A stretch of DNA of 64,000 nt from Methylocystis sp. SC2 (GCF_000304315.1 NC_018485.1:3504501-3568500); one strand, 5' to 3'; counted from the stretch's first letter, positions 17,129-25,985 are shown. The notes: generated from the sequence alone by a model not told the origin. A program made the numbers and translations.

Positions 17129-18483
17129 AACTCGACTCCATCCGAGCGATCGCGAACGCCGTACTTTACGAGGGCTACATCCTTTACCCCTATCGGCCAT
17201 CGTCAATAAAAAATCGGCAGCGCTGGACGATCGGCGGCGTCTTTCCGAAGGCGTTCGATCAGCAGGGCGACGCCTCGCGCATGGAGACGCAGGTTCTTTT
17301 GCGGGGCGGAGCGCAGGCGGCGTTCAAGGTCCATTTTCGCTTCCTGCAGATCATGACGCGCGAGGTCGGACGGCTGGCGACGCCGGCGCAAGAACTTCCA
17401 GAGGAGCGCGAAGCGGCGCTGACGCGGGTTGCGCGCTTCAATGTCGACGGTCGGGAGTTGCTGGCCTGGGAGGAGGCGATCGAACGGGAGGTCGCCTTAG
17501 GGCCGCTGCGGCCGGCAGATATTGAAGAGCTAGCGACCGTCTTGCCGTTCCGCTTCGAAGGCGCGCGCGAAATTGAGCCGGTGCGCGGCGCCGACGGCCG
17601 CATCGCCGCCGTTCTTATTCGCACGTCGCATGAGATACAGGGCGTGGTTGAGGCGAGGGCGGAGAGGCTGGCGCCCGAATTGTGGAGGCTGACGATCGGA
17701 ATCGACAACGTCACGGCGCTTGCGGGCGCGGATCGTCAAGAACGCGCGGCGGCGCAGCTTCGCGCCTTTGCGTCAACGCATGCAATCCTCACCGTTCAAG
17801 ATGGCGCGTTCGTCTCATTGCTTGATCCTCCGGACGATCTGCGGGAGGCTGCGGCCCAGTGCCGAAACGTCGGCGCCTTCCCGGTGCTGGTCGGGGGACA
17901 GGACAATAGCGCGATGCTCGCGTCGCCAATTATCCTTTATGATCATCCGGGAATCGCGCCGGAAAGTCCCGGAGATCTGTTCGACGGCACCGAGATCGAC
18001 GAAATCCTGACGCTTCGCATTCTCGCGATGACCGACGCCGAAAAACGCGAGATGGCGTCAGTCGACGCCCGCGCGCGCGCGCTTCTGGAGCGCACGCATG
18101 CGTTAACCGCCGAGGACATGGCGCGGCTTCACGGCGTCATGCGCGATCGCCAGTCGCAGCCCAGCCAGATCGAGCCGCCGCCGATGGGCAGGGATCATGA
18201 GAAGCCTCGCCTCGTCTCGCTGCTCGATAGAGGATGCAGTCTATGCGTCGGCGCCCGCGTGCGGCTACGCCCAAAATCGGGCGGCGACATCTTGGATATC
18301 GCGCTCAAAGACAAGATCGCCGTGGTCGAGGCGATCGAGCGCGACTTCGAGGACCGCATTCATGTCGCGGTGACCTTGATCGACGATCCGGGCCGGGATC
18401 TCGGCGCGGCGGGTTTTCCTGGGCATCGGTTCTTTTTCAGCCAGGAGGAGATCGAGCCGATTGCTTTGGGAGACGGGTCATGA
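17125..18483 (+). CDS. Large uncharacterised hydrogenase-cluster protein
   Basis: A 452-residue soluble protein starting MKLDSIRAIANAVLYEGYILYPYRPSSIKN. It has an alpha/beta body to about residue 350. A separate C-terminal part (about 365-450) opens with DRGCSLCVGARVRLRPK, a CxxC-containing small domain followed by a beta-rich tail. I recognise it only as a protein that accompanies this hydrogenase type. It overlaps both neighbours by 4 bases. Because the operon has no obvious Fe-S, Rieske or cytochrome partner, this protein and its two predecessors are the candidates for linking the enzyme to the electron-transport chain; that is inference. Confidence 0.68.
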   Translation: MKLDSIRAIANAVLYEGYILYPYRPSSIKNRQRWTIGGVFPKAFDQQGDASRMETQVLLRGGAQAAFKVHFRFLQIMTREVGRLATPAQELPEEREAALTRVARFNVDGRELLAWEEAIEREVALGPLRPADIEELATVLPFRFEGAREIEPVRGADGRIAAVLIRTSHEIQGVVEARAERLAPELWRLTIGIDNVTALAGADRQERAAAQLRAFASTHAILTVQDGAFVSLLDPPDDLREAAAQCRNVGAFPVLVGGQDNSAMLASPIILYDHPGIAPESPGDLFDGTEIDEILTLRILAMTDAEKREMASVDARARALLERTHALTAEDMARLHGVMRDRQSQPSQIEPPPMGRDHEKPRLVSLLDRGCSLCVGARVRLRPKSGGDILDIALKDKIAVVEAIERDFEDRIHVAVTLIDDPGRDLGAAGFPGHRFFFSQEEIEPIALGDGS

Positions 18484-18968
18484 CCTCGATCCTCGTCGCT
18501 TGCGTCGGCAATATCTTTAACGGCGATGACGCCTTTGGGGTCGAAGTGGCGCGCAGACTTTCGCAAGTCAGGCTCCCGGACGGCGTGCAGGTGATTGATT
18601 TCGGCATTCGCGGAATCGATCTCACTTATGCGCTGATGGATGGCTATGACGCCGTCATTCTCGTCGACGCGGCGCAGCGTGGGCAAGCGCCGGGCGTTGT
18701 CTCAGTGGTCGAGCCCGACCTCATCGAGGCGGGAGACTCCACACCCGAGGATCTGGCGCTTTCGCCGCATGAGCTCGATCCGGCGACGGTTCTTCGTTTG
18801 GCTTCGGCGCTCGGCGAAAGTTGCCGGCGCGTGCTGCTGGTCGCGTGCGAACCGCTGACGCTTAGCGGCGACGAAGGCGTCATGGGTTTGAGCGCGCCGG
18901 TCACGGCGGCGGTGGCCGTCGCCGCCGAGACGGTCGAAGAGCTGATCGACGGAATGATGGCGGCGTAA
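18480..18968 (+). CDS. Hydrogenase maturation protease (HyaD/HoxM family)
   Basis: A 162-residue endopeptidase that removes the C-terminal extension of the large subunit after nickel insertion. It opens with the family motif VACVGNIFNGDDAFGVEVARRL. It also has the VIDFGIRGIDLTYALMDGYDAVILVDA core, in which acidic residues and a histidine (LSPHELDP) bind nickel in related enzymes. ATG 18480 overlaps the upstream TGA. The likely substrate is HhyL, whose 25-residue tail is encoded in the same operon. Confidence 0.9.
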   Translation: MTSILVACVGNIFNGDDAFGVEVARRLSQVRLPDGVQVIDFGIRGIDLTYALMDGYDAVILVDAAQRGQAPGVVSVVEPDLIEAGDSTPEDLALSPHELDPATVLRLASALGESCRRVLLVACEPLTLSGDEGVMGLSAPVTAAVAVAAETVEELIDGMMAA

Positions 18969-19009
18969 CAGGGCGCGATGGCGCGCCATATCGGCAAAGG
19001 AGAAACGTC

Positions 19010-19117
19010 ATGAGCGGATGGGAGATTACAGGAATCATTCTGGGGGTCATCATCCTCATATTGCTGGCGATCAACGCGAAGGATCTTTGGCGCTATATCA
19101 AAATCAGCAACATGTGA
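19010..19117 (+). CDS. 35-residue single-span membrane protein in hydrogenase operon (DUF6893-like)
   Basis: ATG 19010 is preceded by AAAGGAG with 7-8 bases spacing and opens a 35-codon frame ending at TGA 19117, 14 bases before hypF. The peptide has a single hydrophobic span (about residues 6-22, ITGIILGVIILILLAI). A short basic tail NAKDLWRYIKISNM follows. A tiny membrane protein with a C-terminal RRY-type tail is, as I recall, a regular member of actinobacterial-type hydrogenase clusters (DUF6893). It may tether the signal-less hydrogenase or an assembly factor to the membrane; that role is inferred. Confidence 0.65.
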   Translation: MSGWEITGIILGVIILILLAINAKDLWRYIKISNM

Positions 19118-19131
19118 GGCTGGCGGCGATC

Positions 19132-21531
19132 ATGAGTTTTGCGGCGGTAGAGCCATCGCAGGCGCTCGAATTTCGGGTGCGCGGCCGCGTTCAGGGCGTC
19201 GGCTTTCGCCCGACCGTCTGGCGCATGGCGCGCGAACTCGGGCTTGCCGGCGAGGTTCTCAACGACGCCGAGGGCGTATTGGTGCGCGTCAGCGGCGACC
19301 AGTCGCGGATCGCAGCGCTGCTTCGGCGAATCGAACGGAGCCCGCCGCCGCTGGCGCATATCGACAGCATCGAAAGGCGACACTACAGCGGCCACCTGCC
19401 GCTAGATTTCCGTATCGCCGAGAGCGTCGGCGGAGCCGCGCGCACCCAGGTGGCGCCGGATGCGGCGCTCTGCGCTGCTTGCGCAGCGGAGCTGCGCGAT
19501 CCCCGCCAGCGCCGCTATCGCTATCCGTTCACGAATTGCACGCATTGTGGACCGCGTCTCAGCATTGTGACGGCCATTCCCTACGATCGCGCAACGACCA
19601 CGATGGCGCCCTTCGCTCTGTGCGCGGCCTGCGAGGCGGAATATCGCAATCCGAATGATCGCCGGTTTCACGCAGAAGCGGTGGCCTGCCCGTCCTGCGG
19701 GCCGAACGCAGCGCTTGTTGCCTTCGGGCGAGCGGAGGCGCCGCGCGACCGCGACGCCGATGCGGTCGAAATTGCGGCCCGCCTGATCGCACAAGGCGAG
19801 ATCATCGCCGTCAAAGGACTCGGCGGCTACCATCTCGCCTGCGACGCGACCAGACCGGAGACTGTCGCGCGGCTGCGGCTGATGAAGCGTCGCGACGCAA
19901 AACCCTTCGCGCTGATGGCGCGCGATCTTGACGTCGTGCGATGCTACTGTGCGATCGACCCCGTCGAGGAGCGCGCGCTCACGAGCGTCGAGGCGCCGAT
20001 CATGCTGCTGCGCGCGACGGGTCCTGAGCGCTTGCCAGAGGCCGTTGCGCCCGGACTCGATACGCTCGGTTTCATGCTGCCGACGACGCCGCTGCATTTG
20101 TTGTTGATCGATCGGTTCGAATGCCCGCTCGTGATGACGAGCGGCAACATTTCGGACGAACCCGCCGTCGTCGATGACTCGGAGGCGTACCGACAGCTCG
20201 CCGAAATCGCTTCCTTCGCCTTGACGCACCATCGCGGCATCGCCAATCGCGTTGACGACTCGGTCGTGCGGGTGATGGGCGGACGTTCGCGCGTGCTTCG
20301 CCGAGCGCGAGGTTACGCTCCGGCGCCGTTGCGCTTGCCGAAAGGCTTCGAAGATGCGCCAGAGCTGCTTGCGATGGGCGGGGAGCTCAAATCGACGTTC
20401 TGCCTGGTCAAGGATGGACAAGCGATCCTGTCGCAGCATCAGGGCGACCTCGAAAAAGCGGCGACGATTGATGATTATAAAAAGAACCTCGCCCTCTATC
20501 GGAGCCTGTTCGATCACAGGCCTTCGGCGATCGTCATTGATCGGCACCCCGACTATCTCTCGTCGAAACTCGGCTGCGCAGAGGCCGAAAGACGCGGCGC
20601 GCTGCTCATCGAGGTTCAACATCATCACGCCCATGTCGCCGCCTGTCTTGCTGAAAACCTTCGTCCGCTTGATGCGCCGGCTGTGCTCGGAATCGTGCTC
20701 GACGGCCTCGGGTTGGGCGATGACGGCGCAATATGGGGCGGAGAATTTCTGCTCGCCGACTATCTTGGCTATGAGCGGCTGGCGCGTCTGAAGCCGGTCG
20801 CCATGCCTGGCGGCGCACAGGCCGTCCGTGAACCCTGGCGAAACCTTTATGCGCATTTTAAAGCAGCGGGCGAGTTCGACGCGACGCCTTTTGCGCCCGG
20901 CGATTGGGGCGCCTTGAACGGCAAGCCGCTTGCCACGATCGACCGGATGATCGCGCAAGGCGTCAATTCGCCGTCAGCCTCTTCTTGTGGACGGCTGTTC
21001 GACGCGGTCGCCGCCGCGCTCGGCGTCTGCGCCGATCGTCAGGCATATGAAGGCGAGGCGGCCGCGCGGCTTGAGGCGCTTGCAGCGGCGGCGCCAAAGA
21101 CGACGCGCGGCTATGCGCTTAGGATTAACGAGTCTGAGCTCATCGACATCGATGCGGCGCCGATGTGGCGCGCAATTCGCGACGATCTGCAGCAGAGCGT
21201 TTCGGCGCCGACCATTGCGCGCCGGTTTCACCTTGGTCTGGCTCAGTCAATCACTGAAGTCGCCGTGCGGTTGGCTGCGGCGCGACATTTCTCGACGGTG
21301 GCGCTGTCGGGCGGCTGCTTCCAAAATCGCCTGCTGTTCGAAAGCGTGCAGGACAGGCTGCGCGATGCTGGGTTCGTGGTGCTGAGCCACGCCGACACGC
21401 CCTCTAACGATGGCGGACTCTCGCTCGGTCAGGCCGCCATCGGCGCCGCGTATCTGATGAGAACCGACATGACAAGAGATGGAAAGGACGGCGCATGTGT
21501 CTCGGCATTCCCGGCTGCATCGTCAGCATAG
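19132..21531 (+). CDS. hypF: Carbamoyltransferase HypF
   Basis: HypF turns carbamoyl phosphate into the carbamoyl group passed to HypE for the cyanide ligands of the NiFe site. The 799-residue protein shows all expected parts: an acylphosphatase domain (FRVRGRVQGVGFRPTVWR, about 10-95); two zinc fingers (CAACAAEL...CTHCGPR and CAACEAEY...CPSCGP, about 112-190); a YrdC-like domain (IAVKGLGGYHLACDA onwards); and a Kae1-like domain with HHHAHVAACLAE and SGGCFQNRLL. ATG 19132 gives a normal N-terminus. The 3' end overlaps hypC by 37 bases. Confidence 0.95.
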   Translation: MSFAAVEPSQALEFRVRGRVQGVGFRPTVWRMARELGLAGEVLNDAEGVLVRVSGDQSRIAALLRRIERSPPPLAHIDSIERRHYSGHLPLDFRIAESVGGAARTQVAPDAALCAACAAELRDPRQRRYRYPFTNCTHCGPRLSIVTAIPYDRATTTMAPFALCAACEAEYRNPNDRRFHAEAVACPSCGPNAALVAFGRAEAPRDRDADAVEIAARLIAQGEIIAVKGLGGYHLACDATRPETVARLRLMKRRDAKPFALMARDLDVVRCYCAIDPVEERALTSVEAPIMLLRATGPERLPEAVAPGLDTLGFMLPTTPLHLLLIDRFECPLVMTSGNISDEPAVVDDSEAYRQLAEIASFALTHHRGIANRVDDSVVRVMGGRSRVLRRARGYAPAPLRLPKGFEDAPELLAMGGELKSTFCLVKDGQAILSQHQGDLEKAATIDDYKKNLALYRSLFDHRPSAIVIDRHPDYLSSKLGCAEAERRGALLIEVQHHHAHVAACLAENLRPLDAPAVLGIVLDGLGLGDDGAIWGGEFLLADYLGYERLARLKPVAMPGGAQAVREPWRNLYAHFKAAGEFDATPFAPGDWGALNGKPLATIDRMIAQGVNSPSASSCGRLFDAVAAALGVCADRQAYEGEAAARLEALAAAAPKTTRGYALRINESELIDIDAAPMWRAIRDDLQQSVSAPTIARRFHLGLAQSITEVAVRLAAARHFSTVALSGGCFQNRLLFESVQDRLRDAGFVVLSHADTPSNDGGLSLGQAAIGAAYLMRTDMTRDGKDGACVSAFPAASSA

Positions 21532-21791
21532 ACAATGCCGACGATCTCGTCGCGACCGTCGACGTGAGCGGGGTGCGCCGGCAGATCAACATCAGCTGCG
21601 TCGTTGACGAGGCGCATCCTGTCGAGTCCTGCGTCGGCGATTGGGTTCTCGTCCATGTCGGTTTCGCGATGAGCCGCATCAATGAGGCGGAGGCGGCTGA
21701 AACGCTCAAATTGCTGCGAGAACTTGGCGAACTTCAAGCCGAGCTTGAGACTATGCGATCGGCGGCCGACGCAATCGCGGCGGAGGAATAG
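21495..21791 (+). CDS. hypC: Hydrogenase assembly chaperone HypC
   Basis: A 98-residue HypC/HupF chaperone that carries the Fe(CN)2CO group with HypD and delivers it to the large subunit. The essential Cys2 is in the N-terminal MCLGIPG. The beta-barrel core includes VSGVRRQINISCV and GDWVLVHVGFAMSRI, followed by a helical tail. It starts inside the end of hypF and ends 5 bases before the SIS-domain gene. Confidence 0.94.
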   Translation: MCLGIPGCIVSIDNADDLVATVDVSGVRRQINISCVVDEAHPVESCVGDWVLVHVGFAMSRINEAEAAETLKLLRELGELQAELETMRSAADAIAAEE

Positions 21792-21796
21792 AGAAT

Positions 21797-22486
21797 ATGA
21801 CCGGCAAGAGCGCTTTGGAGGTTCTTTATCCCTTCCTGCATGGCAGGGAGCAGGATCCCGGCGCCGTGGACGCCGGCTTGCTTCATTCGATCGACGAGAA
21901 AGCGCGCGAGTCGCGCGAGACCAATGCGACCTTCTTCGCCGAACAGGCGCCGGCGCTGCTCGAAGCGGCGAAGGCGCTTGCCGCCGTTTATCGGCGCGGC
22001 GGCCGCATGTTCACCATGGGCAATGGCGGCTCAAGCTGCGACGCCTCGCATGTCGCCGTCGAGTTCCTGCATCCGATCACCGCCGGGCGGCCCGCGCTCG
22101 CGGCGATAAATCTGACTGCCGATGTCGCGATGACCTCCGCAGTCGGCAATGACGTCGGCTTCGAGCATATCTTCGTGCGCCAGCTTATCGCTCACGCGCG
22201 AGCGGGAGATGGACTCCTCGGCCTCTCCACCAGCGGCAATTCGGCCAATCTGATTGCGGCCTTCGTGAAGGCGAGGGAAATGGGCGTGACGACCATTGGC
22301 TTTAGCGGCGGCGACGGCGGCAGAATGGCGTCCGGAATCTGCGATCATTGCCTTGTCGCGCCGACGACGTCGGTCCACCGCATCCAGGAATGTCACGTCG
22401 CCGCCTATCACATTCTCTGGGACTTGGTTCACACGCTGCTGGCCGACAATCGCGGCTCGGCCATAAGCAGGGATGTCGCGGCATGA
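21797..22486 (+). CDS. SIS-domain phosphosugar isomerase (GmhA-like) in hyp operon
   Basis: A 229-residue protein of the sedoheptulose-7-phosphate isomerase type. It has the sugar-phosphate binding motifs MGNGGSSCDASHVAVEF and LSTSGNSANLIAAF and the C-terminal VHRIQECHVAAYHILWD. GmhA normally works in heptose synthesis for lipopolysaccharide. Here it lies between hypC and hypD with a 4-base overlap into hypD, a place I recall for SIS proteins in other actinobacterial-type hydrogenase clusters. A role in hydrogenase maturation, perhaps in making or handling a ligand precursor, is only inferred from position. Confidence 0.82.
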   Translation: MTGKSALEVLYPFLHGREQDPGAVDAGLLHSIDEKARESRETNATFFAEQAPALLEAAKALAAVYRRGGRMFTMGNGGSSCDASHVAVEFLHPITAGRPALAAINLTADVAMTSAVGNDVGFEHIFVRQLIAHARAGDGLLGLSTSGNSANLIAAFVKAREMGVTTIGFSGGDGGRMASGICDHCLVAPTTSVHRIQECHVAAYHILWDLVHTLLADNRGSAISRDVAA

Positions 22487-23628
22487 GATATGTGGACGAA
22501 TTTCGCGATCGCTCCAAGGCGGATGTCTTGGTCAAGGAGATCGAGCGGCTGCTCGCTCGAATTGGACGCGACGAACGTCGGCCGTTGCATATTATGGAAG
22601 TTTGCGGCGGGCATACGCATTCGATCTTCCGCTATGGCGTCGAGGGCATGCTGCCCAAATCCATCGAGCTGGTGCATGGACCGGGATGTCCCGTGTGTGT
22701 GCTGCCGATGGGTCGCGTCGACGATTGCGTCGCCATCGCCGAACGTCCGCAGGTGATCTTCACGACCTTTGGCGACGCCATGCGCGTGCCGGGTTCGCGA
22801 AAGAGCCTGCTGCAGGCGAAGGCCGACGGCTGCGACGTGCGCATGGTCTATTCGCCGATGGACGCGCTGGCGCTCGCGCGTAAAAATCCCACGCGGGAGG
22901 TGGTGTTTTTCGGCATCGGCTTCGAGACGACCATGCCGTCGACGGCGTTGACGGTGCTGCAGGCGGACCGTGAAGGGATCAAGAACTTTTCCGTCTTCTG
23001 CAATCACATCACCATCGTTCCGACGATCAAGGCGATCCTCGACAGTCCGGATCTGCGTCTCGACGGATTTTTGGGGCCGGGCCATGTCTCCATGGTGATC
23101 GGCGATGCGCCTTATGAATTCATCGCGCGCTATTACAGGAAGCCGATGGTGATCGCGGGGTTCGAGCCGCTCGACATTTTGCAGTCGATCTGGATGTTGC
23201 TGAAGCAAATCGACGAGGGACGCTGCGAGATCGAAAATCAATATGCGCGCGTCGCGCCGCAGGGCGGCAACGCTGTGGCGCTGAAGGCGGTCGCGCAGGT
23301 GTATGAACTACGCGAATTTTTCGAATGGCGCGGACTTGGGTCGATCGACCACTCTGGCGTCAAGGTCCGCGAGGCCTATGCGCGTTTCGACGCGGAGCGC
23401 AAATTCGCAGTGCCCAATGCGCGGATCGCCGATCCCAAATCCTGTCAGTGCGGCGAAGTCCTCAAGGGGGTCATTAAACCATGGCAGTGTAAGGTTTTCG
23501 GCCGCGCCTGCACGCCGGAGACGCCGCTCGGCGCGCTGATGGTGTCGTCCGAAGGCGCCTGCGCGGCCTATTATCAGTACGGCGGCGCGCGCGGCCGCGA
23601 CGACGGCGCGGAGGCGAGCGCCGCATGA
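22483..23628 (+). CDS. hypD: Hydrogenase Fe-cofactor assembly protein HypD
   Basis: The scaffold on which the Fe(CN)2CO unit is built with HypC and HypE, 381 residues. Signature motifs are MEVCGGHTHSIFRYG (C41), HGPGCPVCVLP (C69, C72), FFGIGFETTMPSTA, GPGHVSMVIG and the C-terminal cluster cysteines in SCQCGEVLKG...CKVFGRACTPETPLGACMVS-like order (here GALMVSSEGAC). ATG 22483 overlaps the preceding stop; the next gene overlaps by 4 bases. Confidence 0.95.
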   Translation: MRYVDEFRDRSKADVLVKEIERLLARIGRDERRPLHIMEVCGGHTHSIFRYGVEGMLPKSIELVHGPGCPVCVLPMGRVDDCVAIAERPQVIFTTFGDAMRVPGSRKSLLQAKADGCDVRMVYSPMDALALARKNPTREVVFFGIGFETTMPSTALTVLQADREGIKNFSVFCNHITIVPTIKAILDSPDLRLDGFLGPGHVSMVIGDAPYEFIARYYRKPMVIAGFEPLDILQSIWMLLKQIDEGRCEIENQYARVAPQGGNAVALKAVAQVYELREFFEWRGLGSIDHSGVKVREAYARFDAERKFAVPNARIADPKSCQCGEVLKGVIKPWQCKVFGRACTPETPLGALMVSSEGACAAYYQYGGARGRDDGAEASAA

Positions 23629-24692
23629 ACATGATCTCCTTCCCCTCACGGCGAGCGCGCGGCAAGGTGCATGTGCCGACGGTCACGCTGGCGCATGGCG
23701 GCGGCGGCAAGGCGATGAAGGATTTGATCGACGACGTCTTTGTCGCGGCCTTCGACAATCCGATGCTGGCGCCGCTCGACGATTCTGCGCGGATCGATCT
23801 TCTGGATCTTGCGCAATATGGCGACCGGCTGGCTTTTACGACCGACTCATTCGTTGTCGACCCATTGGTCTTTCCCGGCGGCGACATCGGCAAGCTTGCG
23901 GTCTGCGGCACGGTGAACGACCTCGCGGTAGGTGGCGCGCTTCCCCTCTATCTCTCTTGCGCCGTCATCATCGAGGAGGGCGTCTCGATCGATTTTCTGC
24001 GGCAGATCGCAAGGTCTATGGCGGCGACGGCGCAGGAGGCCGGGGTGAAGATCGTCACCGGCGACACCAAGGTCGTAAACAAGGGCGCCTGCGACCAGAT
24101 GTTCATCACCACGACCGGCGTTGGCGTCGTCGCTGCAGGCGTCGAGCTTGGCGCGCATCGCGCAAGACTGGGCGATGCGGTGCTCGTCAACGGACTTCTC
24201 GGCGATCACGGCGCGGCCATTCTCGGGGCGCGCGGCGATATGGCGTTGCAGTCGCCGATCGAAAGCGACTGCGCGCCGCTGCAGGGCCTTATCGCAAGCC
24301 TGCTCGATGCGGCGCCGAACACGAGGTTCATGCGCGATCCGACGCGGGGAGGAGTCGCAACCGTGCTCAATGAAATCGCCGAAGCCGCCCAGATTGCCAT
24401 CGACATTGACGAGGCCGTCACGCCGCTTCGCGATGAGGTGCGCGGTTTTTGTGAAATTCTCGGCCTCGATCCGCTTTATCTCGCCAATGAAGGCAAGATT
24501 GTCGCGATTGTCCCGCCCGACGAGGCCGAACCGGCGGTTGAGGCCATGCGGGCGCATCCGCTGGGCCGACAGGCGGCCGTCATCGGCAGCGTCGTCGCGG
24601 GCGAGCCGGGTCGCGTCACCATGCGCACGATTTTCGGCGGCCGCCGCATCGTCGACATGCTGGTCGGCGAGCAATTGCCGCGCATCTGCTAA
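23625..24692 (+). CDS. hypE: Carbamoyl dehydratase HypE
   Basis: HypE takes the carbamoyl group from HypF on its C-terminal cysteine and dehydrates it to thiocyanate with ATP. The 355-residue PurM-fold protein has LAHGGGGKAMKDLI near the start, TDSFVVDPLVFPGGDIGKLAV, GDTKVV, MRDPTRGGVATVLNE, and the obligatory PRIC C-terminus (C355). The start overlaps hypD by 4 bases. Confidence 0.95.
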   Translation: MNMISFPSRRARGKVHVPTVTLAHGGGGKAMKDLIDDVFVAAFDNPMLAPLDDSARIDLLDLAQYGDRLAFTTDSFVVDPLVFPGGDIGKLAVCGTVNDLAVGGALPLYLSCAVIIEEGVSIDFLRQIARSMAATAQEAGVKIVTGDTKVVNKGACDQMFITTTGVGVVAAGVELGAHRARLGDAVLVNGLLGDHGAAILGARGDMALQSPIESDCAPLQGLIASLLDAAPNTRFMRDPTRGGVATVLNEIAEAAQIAIDIDEAVTPLRDEVRGFCEILGLDPLYLANEGKIVAIVPPDEAEPAVEAMRAHPLGRQAAVIGSVVAGEPGRVTMRTIFGGRRIVDMLVGEQLPRIC

Positions 24693-24702
24693 AGGAGCCG
24701 AC

Positions 24703-25041
24703 GTGCACGAACTCTCGATCGTTTGCAGCATCGTCGAATTGGCGGCTGAAGCCGCCGAGGGCCGCAGCGTGCGCCGCGTAACGATCGAGATCGGCGCATT
24801 GTCGGGGGTCGAGCCGCAAGCTCTCGCCTTCTGTTTTCCGGAAGTCGCCCGCGGCACGTCGCTCGAAAACGCGACGCTGGACATAAGGGAAGTCGACGCA
24901 AAGGCGCGCTGCGATGTTTGCGGGACAGAATTTCCCACGCCCGACATTCTCTCGGCGTGTCCATGCGGCTCTCGCCAGTTTCAGCGTCTGCGCGGCGAAG
25001 AGCTGAACATCAAAAGCATCGAAGTCGAAGAGGCTGCATAA
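24703..25041 (+). CDS. hypA: Nickel insertion protein HypA
   Basis: The 112-residue metallochaperone that helps HypB insert nickel. It starts MHELSIV, where His2 binds nickel. The zinc site uses C70 and C73 (CDVC) and C86 and C88 (CPC). The last pair is CxC instead of the more common CxxC, a form I recall from other HypA proteins. The start is GTG 24703, with AAAGGAG 6 bases upstream. The stop shares one base with the hypB start. Confidence 0.93.
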   Translation: MHELSIVCSIVELAAEAAEGRSVRRVTIEIGALSGVEPQALAFCFPEVARGTSLENATLDIREVDAKARCDVCGTEFPTPDILSACPCGSRQFQRLRGEELNIKSIEVEEAA

Positions 25042-25985
25042 TGTGCACGAGCTGCGGCTGCCAAGGGCAGGGGACCACGATGACCAATCTGCAGACCGGC
25101 GCGCGCGCGGAGATCGCGGCGGGGCCGGAGCATGAGGGCGTCGCCCATTCGCATGGGGGCAGCCACGTTCATTCACATGGCGAGCATGATCACGCGCATG
25201 ATGAGCATCATCATGGACATCATCATCACGGGGATGACCATGCGCACGGTCATGATCACAGCCATGCGCATGCGCACGATCACGGCGATCACGATCATGC
25301 TCACGAGGATTCTCACCGACGCCTCGAACTCGAAACGCGCATTCTCGCGAAGAACGACGCGATCGCCGCCAAATGCCGGGCATGGCTCGCGGGCCGTGAG
25401 ATCGTGGCGCTCAATCTCGTGAGCTCGCCCGGCGCCGGCAAGACGACGCTGCTGGAGCGCGCCATCGCGGACCTCTCAGGCGAACTCCCGCTGTTCGTCA
25501 TCGAGGGCGATCAGGCGACGGCGAATGACGGCGAACGCATTCGCGCCGCGGGCGCGCCGGTGGTTCAGGTCAACACCGGGACCGGCTGCCATCTCGATGC
25601 GGAGATGATCGCGCGCGTTCTTTCCGAACTCAAGCCGAGCGTCGGATCGCTCGTCTTCATCGAGAACGTCGGCAATCTCGTCTGTCCGGCGCTCTTCGAC
25701 CTTGGCGAGCACGCCAAGGCGGTGATCTTTTCGACGACGGAAGGCGAAGACAAGCCGCTCAAATACCCGCATATGTTCGGCGCCGCGAAGCTCGTCATCT
25801 TCAACAAGATCGACCTTCTGCCGCATCTCGATTTCTCGCTGGTGCAGGCGAGGGAGAACGTCCTTCGCGTCAACCCGGATGTTGAGATCGTCGAAGTCTC
25901 GGCGAAGACCGGCGCGGGCATGCAGACGCTTTACGCCTGGGTTCGCGCACAGATGAGCGCGGTAAAGGAACAGGCGCTTGTGTAA
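25041..25985 (+). CDS. hypB: Hydrogenase nickel incorporation GTPase HypB with long His-rich domain
   Basis: A 314-residue GTPase that delivers nickel to the large subunit. It begins MCTSCGCQG, the CxxCGC high-affinity nickel site. A histidine-rich stretch (about residues 30-92, roughly 28 His) that could store nickel follows. The GTPase domain shows the P-loop SSPGAGKTTLLE, GDQATANDGERI, ENVGNLVCP with the metal-binding cysteine, and NKIDLLPH. It is the last gene of the hydrogenase operon and converges with the transglutaminase gene. Confidence 0.95.
   Translation: MCTSCGCQGQGTTMTNLQTGARAEIAAGPEHEGVAHSHGGSHVHSHGEHDHAHDEHHHGHHHHGDDHAHGHDHSHAHAHDHGDHDHAHEDSHRRLELETRILAKNDAIAAKCRAWLAGREIVALNLVSSPGAGKTTLLERAIADLSGELPLFVIEGDQATANDGERIRAAGAPVVQVNTGTGCHLDAEMIARVLSELKPSVGSLVFIENVGNLVCPALFDLGEHAKAVIFSTTEGEDKPLKYPHMFGAAKLVIFNKIDLLPHLDFSLVQARENVLRVNPDVEIVEVSAKTGAGMQTLYAWVRAQMSAVKEQALV

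Noticed and set aside
25130..25320. Repeat-rich stretch that looks CRISPR-like or satellite-like
   Set aside because: The CAT/CAC-rich pattern is the histidine-rich coding region of hypB; there are no regular spacers.
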